In this document: piece by piece, positions 59,069-64,000 of the stretch | How positions within the stretch are numbered: the first letter of the stretch is position 1 | Layout of the letters: each line of letters opens with the position of its first letter | Source of the DNA: Miltoncostaea sp963823515 | GTDB taxonomy: Bacteria; Actinomycetota; Thermoleophilia; Miltoncostaeales; Miltoncostaeaceae | Reading direction: 5' to 3' | DNA length: 64,000 nucleotides | NCBI GenBank assembly: GCA_963823515.1 | Contig: CAWGMB010000019.1 | Coordinates: 558,001-622,000, forward strand | Notes under the pieces: model-generated | What the model saw: only the letters and a program-made list of their open reading frames with translations | What the model was told of the DNA's origin: nothing | Database searches by the model: none | Made by a program: the position numbers and the translations under genes

Positions 59069-59488
59069 CTAGCGGGGGGGACGTCGTCCGCCGCCGCCGC
59101 GACCGCCGCCGGGGCGGCCGCCGCGCTGGGGACGCTCACCCTCGGGGTGCACGTCGACCGGCGCCGGGGCGCCGGTGGCGCGGGCCCGCTCGGCCTCGAC
59201 GCTGTTGAGGCGGATGAAGAGCGACCTGAGCACGACGCCCTTGCTGATCGAGAGGACGCGGTCGATCTCGGGGAGCGACGCCTCCTTGCCGGTGCAGGTG
59301 ATCACCACGTAGCGCCCGTCGGGGCGCTTCTCCATGGGGTAGGTGATCTTCTTGCGGCCCCAGTCGTTCACGTGGTCAACCGTGCCGCCGCCGGCGGTGA
59401 TGAGCTGCTGGACCCTCTCGAGGATCTCCTGCTGCTGTTCCTCATCCGCATCGGGGTTGAGGATGATCATGATCTCGTAGGGGGCGAT
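59069..59488 (-). CDS. rpsF: 30S ribosomal protein S6 (probable ATC start)
   Basis: S6 proteins begin MRxYExMxI. Here the first ATG (59470) starts inside that strand (MIILNPDADEE). In frame upstream the sequence reads IAPYEIMIILNPDADEE, with the Ile codon ATC at 59488 placed 6 nt after GGAGG (59495-59499). No ATG, GTG or TTG lies between the site and the family N-terminus. ATC is therefore the most likely start, giving about 139 aa. ITYPMEKRPDGRYVVI and RSLFIRLNS confirm S6. The C-terminus has an unusual Gly/Arg/Pro-rich tail of about 35 residues (GGRPGGGRGGGGRRPPR), possibly RNA-binding. Confidence 0.9.
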   Translation of the reverse strand: MAPYEIMIILNPDADEEQQQEILERVQQLITAGGGTVDHVNDWGRKKITYPMEKRPDGRYVVITCTGKEASLPEIDRVLSISKGVVLRSLFIRLNSVEAERARATGAPAPVDVHPEGERPQRGGRPGGGRGGGGRRPPR

Positions 59489-59494
59489 CCCGGA

Positions 59495-59499
59495 CCTCC
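59495..59499 (-). promoter_or_regulatory. Shine-Dalgarno GGAGG of rpsF
   Basis: GGAGG lies 6 nt before ATC 59488 and 24 nt before ATG 59470. The second distance is too long for initiation at the ATG. Confidence 0.65.
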
Positions 59500-59553
59500 G
59501 GAGGTTTGCGACACGCAGGCATTCCAGGGCGACCGGGCCCCGGCAGGCGCGGG

Positions 59554-59562
59554 AGTATAGCA
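59554..59562 (-). promoter_or_regulatory. Extended -10 promoter of the rpsF-ssb-rplI-dnaB-purA operon
   Basis: TGCTATACT read on the minus strand is an extended -10 (TGnTATACT). The -35 is weak. The predicted start is near 59547, leaving a leader of about 58 nt before the rpsF ATC. Confidence 0.6.
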
Positions 59563-59615
59563 GCGGCCGATGCGCGGATTAGGATGCACCGAGGACCCCA
59601 GGCGAGGTGGTGGCG

Positions 59616-59894
59616 ATGCGTAGATTGACCATGTGGGCGGCGTCGGCGGCGGGCGCTGCGGGAGCGGGCGCGGGCATCGCGATCGCCCGTCATCGTCGGC
59701 GCGCGGCCGGTCCGGCCGCGCGCCCCGTCACGCCTCCCGCCCCGTCGGCAGCGGCGCCCCCTCCGGAGGCGCCCGTCGCGCCCCCCGATGATTCCCAGGC
59801 CGCCCTCGACGCCGCCCGCCAGCGGCTGCGCGACCGCGCCGACGAGCTGCGCCGCGACATCGGGTCGTCGGGGGGGGCGGCGGGAGACGGATGA
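59616..59894 (+). CDS. Small membrane-anchored protein of unknown function
   Basis: This 92-aa protein has one N-terminal membrane segment (MWAASAAGAAGAGAGIAIAR), a basic stop-transfer patch HRRRAA, a Pro/Ala-rich linker and a C-terminal charged helix (ALDAARQRLRDRADELRRDI). A start three codons upstream is possible. The stop overlaps the phosphoesterase start by 4 bp (ATGA), so the two are coupled. I do not recognise a family. Confidence 0.65.
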   Translation: MRRLTMWAASAAGAAGAGAGIAIARHRRRAAGPAARPVTPPAPSAAAPPPEAPVAPPDDSQAALDAARQRLRDRADELRRDIGSSGGAAGDG

Positions 59895-60727
59895 GGGCCG
59901 GCGCCGCTCTGGCGGCCGCGGCGGCGCTGTCGGCGGGAGCGGCGGCCCCGCCGGACCCGGCGCAGGCGGCCCCCGCGGTCCGCTTCCTGGCGAAGGGCGA
60001 CTGGGGCTACGGCTCGGCGGCGCAGGCGGCGGTCACGCGGCGCATGTGCGCCGAGGCGCGCCGGTCGCGGCCGGCCTTCGTCCTCACGACGGGGGACAAC
60101 TTCTACCGCCCCGACGGCACCGCCACGGCGGGGAACTTCCTGAGGCCGGAGATCTGCCTGCGCGCGCTCGGCATCCCGTGGCGCGCCACGTGGGGCAACC
60201 ACGACCTCGGGGGCACGTCCACCGCCGACGTGCTCGGCGCCCGGCGGCGCTACTACGCCGTCGCCCGGGGTCCGCTGCGCGTGATCGTCCTCGACGCGAA
60301 CGACCCCGCCGACCCGGCCCAGCTCCGGTTCCTGAGGCGCCAGCTGCGCAGGGCCACCGAGCCGGCGCGGATCGTGGCCCTGCACCAGCCCGTCTACACC
60401 TCGGGCATCCACGGCCCCTCGGCGACGGCCCAGCGCCTGTGGGCGCCGCTCTTCCGGCGCGGCCGGGTGGCGCTGGTCCTGCAGGGGCACAACCACATGT
60501 ACGAGCGCCTGGGCGTCGGCGGCGTGACGTACGTCACCACCGGCGGAGGCGGGGCGCCGCTGTACCCGTGCGTGCGCCCGGCGCGCGGCCTCCGCGCCTG
60601 CGTGCTCGCGCACCACTTCCTCGCGGTCAACGTCAGCGCGTCGCGGATCTCCGTCCGCGCCGTCTCGCCGCGCGGTCGGACGCTCGACCGGGTCCGCATC
60701 CCCGTCCCCGCCGGGAAGGGCTCGTAG
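59891..60727 (+). CDS. Exported metallophosphoesterase (purple-acid-phosphatase-like)
   Basis: This 278-aa protein has a signal peptide (AALAAAAALSAGAAAPPDPA, cleavage near AQAA). The calcineurin-like metal motifs are complete: AKGDWGYGS, LTTGDNFYR, TWGNHDLGG, VALHQPVYTSG and LQGHNHMYERL. The spacing fits purple acid phosphatase-like enzymes acting on phosphomonoesters or nucleotides outside the cell. Two C-terminal Cys (YPCVR and RACVLA) may form a disulphide. Confidence 0.88.
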   Translation: MRAGAALAAAAALSAGAAAPPDPAQAAPAVRFLAKGDWGYGSAAQAAVTRRMCAEARRSRPAFVLTTGDNFYRPDGTATAGNFLRPEICLRALGIPWRATWGNHDLGGTSTADVLGARRRYYAVARGPLRVIVLDANDPADPAQLRFLRRQLRRATEPARIVALHQPVYTSGIHGPSATAQRLWAPLFRRGRVALVLQGHNHMYERLGVGGVTYVTTGGGGAPLYPCVRPARGLRACVLAHHFLAVNVSASRISVRAVSPRGRTLDRVRIPVPAGKGS

Positions 60728-60731
60728 GCGG

Positions 60732-61391
60732 CTAACGCCCCCGGCCGGCGACGGCGGCGGCCCAGGCGGTGGCCACCCGGACGGTCAGCTGGCTCATCGC
60801 CGCCACGACCTCGCGGCGCTGCTCATCGGGGAGGGGCGTTGGCGCCGCGCCGAGAGCGCGGTCGATGGCCCGCTCCAGGGCGAGGCTGCCGCCGAGGGTG
60901 ACCTCGGCCGACGATCCGGCGAGGCCGTGGCCGCGCCCGTAGGTCTCGGCCCGCTCCAGCGCGTCGGCGAGGCTCCCGGTCTCGAAGGCGTCGGCGAGCG
61001 CGTCCACCCACGCGCGCACCACGCCGCGGCGCTCGGCGGGGGGCAGGCGGCGGTACGCGGCCTCGGCCGGGCCCTCGACGAGCGTCTCGACCGCGTCCGA
61101 GACCAGGTCGGCGCGAGAGCGCAGCACCTCGGCCAGATCCGACGCGGCGGCGATCTGGATGGACCCGGGGCGCGTCGGCCGGGAGGTGCGCGCGGGCTGG
61201 CGCGCGAGCCACTGGCGCAGCGCCTCGGGGTCGAAGCGGCGGTGCCCGCCGGCGGTCCGGACGTGGGGTACGCGTCCCTCGCTGGCCCACAGCCGCAGGG
61301 TGCTCGGGCTCACGCCGAGTGCACGGGCCGCCGCGGAGACCGAGAGCCATGGTCCCTCTGGGCGGCGTGCCCGCCCGCTGATCCTCGTCAC
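60732..61391 (-). CDS. MerR/BldC-like DNA-binding regulator, copy 1
   Basis: This 219-aa protein has an N-terminal winged helix: LSVSAAARALGVSPSTLRLW followed by RVPHVRTAGGHRRFDPEALR, the BldC/MerR pattern in which the wing is HVRTxGGHRRF. The remaining about 150 residues are helical with no recognised ligand motif (AVETLVEGPAEAAYRRLPP, VDALADAFETGSLADALERA). GTG 61391 is chosen because upstream frame overlaps the previous gene. It is a tandem paralogue of the next gene, 19 bp away. Confidence 0.82.
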   Translation of the reverse strand: MTRISGRARRPEGPWLSVSAAARALGVSPSTLRLWASEGRVPHVRTAGGHRRFDPEALRQWLARQPARTSRPTRPGSIQIAAASDLAEVLRSRADLVSDAVETLVEGPAEAAYRRLPPAERRGVVRAWVDALADAFETGSLADALERAETYGRGHGLAGSSAEVTLGGSLALERAIDRALGAAPTPLPDEQRREVVAAMSQLTVRVATAWAAAVAGRGR

Positions 61392-61410
61392 GGTCGCGGG
61401 GTGCCCCGGC

Positions 61411-62142
61411 TCACTCGAGCGACGACCGCAGGCGGCAGCGCACGCCGTCGGCGTATCCCGCCGCGACGCGGACGGCCATCCGGTCGAGGGAGCGCTCGAC
61501 GACCCGCCTCCCGGGCGCGTTCTCGGCGATGCCCGGGGCGAGCACGCGGTCAACTGCGCGGCGCAGCGCGAGGGCCTCGGTTACCGGGGCGTCGCCGGGC
61601 TGGCCGGACGCGCCGTGGCGGAACCCCTCCCACTCGGCGTCGCGGTAGCAGGCCGCGAGGTCACCGCTCTCGAGCGCCTCGGTGAGGGCCTCGAGGACCC
61701 CGAGGACACGCGACCGGCGAGCGACCGACGGCCTGATCGCGCCGGACGGGCGCGCCCGGGAGAGCTCCTCCTCGAACGCCGCCAGCACGTCGCCGCTCGC
61801 CTCGGCGAGCACCGCGGCCGTCTCGGGCATCGCCTCGAAGCGGGTGGGCACGAGCTCCTGGAGGCGGTGCTGGGGCGCCGGAGGGGCCCCCCCGCGCTCC
61901 GCCAGCCAACGCACGAGCTCGTCGAGCTCGAAGCGGCGGTGGCCGCCGGGCGTGCGCACGTGGGGCACGCGTCCCGCCGCCGCCCAGGCCCGCAGCGACG
62001 AGGAGCTGACGCCGAGCAGACGGGCGGCGGCCGAGACGGAGAGCAGTCGCGGGCCCTCGACCGCGGCCGGGGGGCGCACGTCGAAGGAGGTGCGCTCATC
62101 AGCCTGCGCGCCGTATCCGGTCACCACCTCAGTCGCCGCCAT
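61411..62142 (-). CDS. MerR/BldC-like DNA-binding regulator, copy 2
   Basis: This protein of about 243 aa has the same layout as the downstream copy: LSVSAAARLLGVSSSSLRAW, RVPHVRTPGGHRRFELDELV, then a helical C-terminal region (AALAEASGDVL-like, TEALESGDLAACYRDAEWEG). The two C-terminal halves align in outline, so they are duplicates and may act as a heterodimer. The start is uncertain: ATG 62142 is used, and the frame is open to a TTG at 62247. No metal or redox Cys set is seen. Confidence 0.78.
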   Translation of the reverse strand: MAATEVVTGYGAQADERTSFDVRPPAAVEGPRLLSVSAAARLLGVSSSSLRAWAAAGRVPHVRTPGGHRRFELDELVRWLAERGGAPPAPQHRLQELVPTRFEAMPETAAVLAEASGDVLAAFEEELSRARPSGAIRPSVARRSRVLGVLEALTEALESGDLAACYRDAEWEGFRHGASGQPGDAPVTEALALRRAVDRVLAPGIAENAPGRRVVERSLDRMAVRVAAGYADGVRCRLRSSLE

Positions 62143-62313
62143 GGGCGCAGTCGAGATGCGATCCCGGGGGTGCGACGGAGGGGGGAACATCGGAGTCGAC
62201 CATCCCTGCCATGGCCCGATTGTGGGCGCGAGTCTCGGAGGCTGCAACCTGCACTATCGTCGCTCGACCCCCAGAACCTGAAGAAAACTTCCAGCGATGG
62301 GGCCCTGTCCAAC

Positions 62314-62342
62314 AAAAAACTCACACCGACGGGGGGCGTCGG
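62314..62342 (-). terminator. Rho-independent terminator of the DedA gene
   Basis: On the minus strand, CCGACG and CGTCGG (62326-62331 with 62337-62342) form a stem followed by a T6 run (complement of A6 at 62314-62319). This is the one classical hairpin-plus-U-tract seen in the window. It lies 9 bp past the stop at 62351. Confidence 0.75.
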
Positions 62343-62350
62343 CGAATTCG

Positions 62351-63088
62351 TCAGGCCCCGGGGCGGGGCTGCCGGCCCGCGTCGGCCCGCTCGGCCGCAG
62401 CCGCGGCGCTCTCCTTGCGCACCCGGCGCTTCTCCTTGACGGCCACGAAGGCCCCCACGATGCCGGTAACGACGAACGCGACGACGAACGCGACCCACAG
62501 CTGGTCGGCGAAGGCCTTGCCGGCGAAGTAGCCGAGCAGGCTCGCCTGGCCGGCCCACAGGAAGGCGCCGATCACGTCGAAGAGCAGGAAGCGCCGGTAG
62601 TCCATCTGGCCCGCGCCGCACGACATGTTGATGGCGATCCGGATCCCCGGCAGGAAGCGCCCGACCATGACAAGGGCGGCGCCCTGGCGCTTGACCATCC
62701 GCTCGGCCGCCTCCAAGCGGTCGGGCCCGGCGACGCGCGAGACGGTCCGTTTGATCGAACCGCCGCCCGCGCGTCCGATGGCGAACGCGCACGAGTCGCC
62801 GATGACGGCGCCCGCGGCGCCGGCCAGGATCACCAGCGGGAGGCTGAGGGTGCCGTCGGCGGCGAGCACGGCGGCGGCCACGATCGCGGTCTCCCCGGGC
62901 AGCACGGGGAAGACCCCGTCACCGGCGACGACGAGCAGGACGGCCCAGTAGCCGTAGTCGGCGGCGCCCTCGGCGAGGTCCGAGAAGGCCTGGAAGACCG
63001 ACAGGGGCGCGAGGCCGGCGAGGAGGCCTATCAGAGCGCGTCCCGGCGCATGTCGGCGGTACGCGGCACGGGGTGATGATGCCAGCAC
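62351..63088 (-). CDS. DedA-family membrane protein
   Basis: This 245-aa protein is a polytopic membrane protein with the SNARE-associated/DedA pattern: GDGVFPVLPGETAIVAAAVL (the reentrant-loop Glu), GAVIGDSCAFAIGRAGGG, MVGRFLPGIRIAINMSCG (the FxPxxR motif) and DVIGAFLWAGQASLLGYFAG. DedA proteins are lipid flippases or scramblases of undecaprenyl phosphate or other lipids. The basic C-terminus is cytoplasmic. The N-terminal 20 residues are basic and may be shorter if an internal start is used. Confidence 0.9.
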   Translation of the reverse strand: MLASSPRAAYRRHAPGRALIGLLAGLAPLSVFQAFSDLAEGAADYGYWAVLLVVAGDGVFPVLPGETAIVAAAVLAADGTLSLPLVILAGAAGAVIGDSCAFAIGRAGGGSIKRTVSRVAGPDRLEAAERMVKRQGAALVMVGRFLPGIRIAINMSCGAGQMDYRRFLLFDVIGAFLWAGQASLLGYFAGKAFADQLWVAFVVAFVVTGIVGAFVAVKEKRRVRKESAAAAAERADAGRQPRPGA

Positions 63089-63117
63089 CGGCCGGAGGGC
63101 GCGACCGGCGCCCCCGC

Positions 63118-63123
63118 TATCCT
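63118..63123 (+). promoter_or_regulatory. -10 element TATCCT for a leaderless gene
   Basis: TATCCT ends 6 bases before the ATG at 63130, which places transcription start on the A of the start codon. It is the same hexamer as at 10018-10023. Confidence 0.45.
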
Positions 63124-63129
63124 CATCCC

Positions 63130-64000
63130 ATGGGGCGCATCGCCGACTCCGCTCTGGATCTCCTCGCCGAGGGCCCGCTCGACGCGGACCGCCTCGGGGA
63201 GGCGCTCGCCGCCGCCGGCGCGACGCGCTCCCGCGATCCGGCCGCAGCGGTCCGGCGGGCGATCCGTGATGACCCGCGCGTCGTCCAGATCGCCGACGGG
63301 CGCTTCGCGAGCATCGCGCAGGCGCTCTCGGGCGTCGCCCTGACGACGGTGGTGAGCGCCGACGAGGCGGCCGCCGGCGAGCTCGACGTGGATCCTCACC
63401 TCGCTCCTCTGGTGCTCGTGGACGCGGGCCCCACGGTGCCCCTGCCCCCGGGCGCCGCCGCCGGCGACTCGGTGGTGGTGACGATCGAGGACGCGGTGGC
63501 GCGACGGATCGCCGCGGAGCGCAGCGCGCCCCCGGAGCCCCGCCCCGACGACGAGGCGGCGATCGTCGCGGCGGTCGCCGAGCGCCTGGGCCGCTGGGAC
63601 CCCGAGCGCCCGGACCTGGCGCCCCCGATCACCCATCTCGCGACGGTCGCGGCCGGCGTCGCGGCGGCCTCGCCGGGCGTGCTGCGGGTCGCGGGCCGGC
63701 CCCTCGGCGCCGTGCTCGCCGAGGCCGGCTACGAGGTGCACCTCGGCTGGATCGGCCCGGCGGGAACGGAATGGTCGAGCCTCACGGAGGAGGAGGTCAA
63801 CGCCCTCGAGTGCGACGTCGCCGACCTGCTGGCCGCCGAGCGCACCGCCGAGGCCGCGCTCGCCCAGGGGCGCCTGCTCACGGTGCTGCGCCGCCACGTG
63901 CCCGAGAGGGTTCCCGCCGCGCGCCGCCGCCTGGCCCGCATCCTGGGGCGCGCGGGCCGTCTCGACCAGGCGCTCGCCCAGCTGCGCGCCGCGTTCCCCC
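63130..64000 (+). CDS. Protein of unknown function with possible winged-helix N-terminus (3' truncated by window edge)
   Basis: The frame is open from ATG 63130 to the window end, 290 residues. Residues about 1-65 (ALDLLAEGPLDADRLGEALA, AVRRAIRDDPRVVQIADGRF) look like a HARE-HTH-type winged helix that binds DNA or a partner. The middle alternates strands and helices (VSADEAAAGELDVDPHLAPL, GDSVVVTIEDAVARRIA). The C-terminal part seen is helical with a tetratricopeptide-like look (LRRHVPERVPAARRRLARIL, AGRLDQALAQLRAAF). No enzyme motif is seen. The leaderless promoter supports the start. Confidence 0.7.
   Translation, partial: MGRIADSALDLLAEGPLDADRLGEALAAAGATRSRDPAAAVRRAIRDDPRVVQIADGRFASIAQALSGVALTTVVSADEAAAGELDVDPHLAPLVLVDAGPTVPLPPGAAAGDSVVVTIEDAVARRIAAERSAPPEPRPDDEAAIVAAVAERLGRWDPERPDLAPPITHLATVAAGVAAASPGVLRVAGRPLGAVLAEAGYEVHLGWIGPAGTEWSSLTEEEVNALECDVADLLAAERTAEAALAQGRLLTVLRRHVPERVPAARRRLARILGRAGRLDQALAQLRAAFP

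Overview
The window is a very GC-rich chromosomal segment with codon third positions almost all G or C, few intergenic gaps and many 1-8 bp ATGA/GTGA/TGATG gene overlaps. Gene content fits a Gram-positive high-GC actinobacterium, most likely class Thermoleophilia. Pointers are ATP-type PEP carboxykinase, a full-length cobalamin-dependent MetH, a HerA-NurA pair beside SbcD-SbcC, proline-rich membrane-tethered ECF sigma factors and BldC/MerR-like regulators. The class assignment is inference from gene content only. No rRNA, tRNA, insertion sequence, prophage or CRISPR array was found.

Layout. 1-3.6 kb: the end of a PLP aminotransferase, ddl, and an array of three small exported paralogues carrying a shared INQ[RK]I helical motif, each followed by a strong GC hairpin. 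3.7-12 kb: PanE-type reductase, enoyl-CoA hydratase/isomerase, a frameshifted response-regulator/thioredoxin-reductase fusion coupled to a Ni-binding-domain/adenylate cyclase, pckA, a permease relic, a VOC protein, an unknown protein and a PAP2-family membrane protein. 12.1-21 kb: a decayed RHH-MazF toxin-antitoxin pair, metH, a 71-aa membrane protein, and a fatty-acid block (fabF, fabF, fabG, fabD). 21.2-26.8 kb: S9 peptidase, MFS transporter, a 691-aa exported protein with three more copies of the INQRI motif, and a small membrane protein. 26.8-33.5 kb: a DNA-end-processing cluster nurA-herA-sbcD-sbcC, with sbcC frameshifted. 33.6-40 kb: membrane-anchored DsbA-like protein, orphan cheW, CtpE-like P-type ATPase, alanine dehydrogenase, trypsin-like protease and an SRPBCC protein. 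40-51 kb: one purine operon, purD-B-C-S-Q-L-F-M-N-H. 51.3-55.4 kb: small membrane protein, beta-carbonic anhydrase, HD-GYP phosphodiesterase and a fused sigma/anti-sigma/transmembrane/proline-rich protein. 55.4-59.6 kb: rpsF-ssb-rplI-dnaB-purA without rpsR. 59.6-64 kb: small membrane protein, exported metallophosphoesterase, two tandem MerR/BldC-like regulators, a DedA protein and a partial protein with a possible winged-helix N-terminus.

How the genes work together. The ten-gene purine operon plus purA covers the route from PRPP to IMP, and IMP to adenylosuccinate and AMP, except the AIR carboxylation step (purE/purK not here). The nurA-herA-sbcD-sbcC run is the gene set archaea use for double-strand-break end resection. 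The fab block supplies malonyl loading, condensation and ketoreduction but has no acp or fabH.

Most notable observations: (i) six copies of an uncharacterised INQRI motif in four exported proteins at two loci; (ii) several genes, best supported for fabD, the sigma factor and rpsF, whose Shine-Dalgarno site, promoter or conserved N-terminus points to a CTG or ATC start; (iii) a one-polypeptide sigma/anti-sigma/membrane/extracellular sensor; (iv) a toxin-antitoxin pair in which one base change appears to have removed both the antitoxin stop and the toxin start; (v) two single-base frameshifts in otherwise well-preserved genes.
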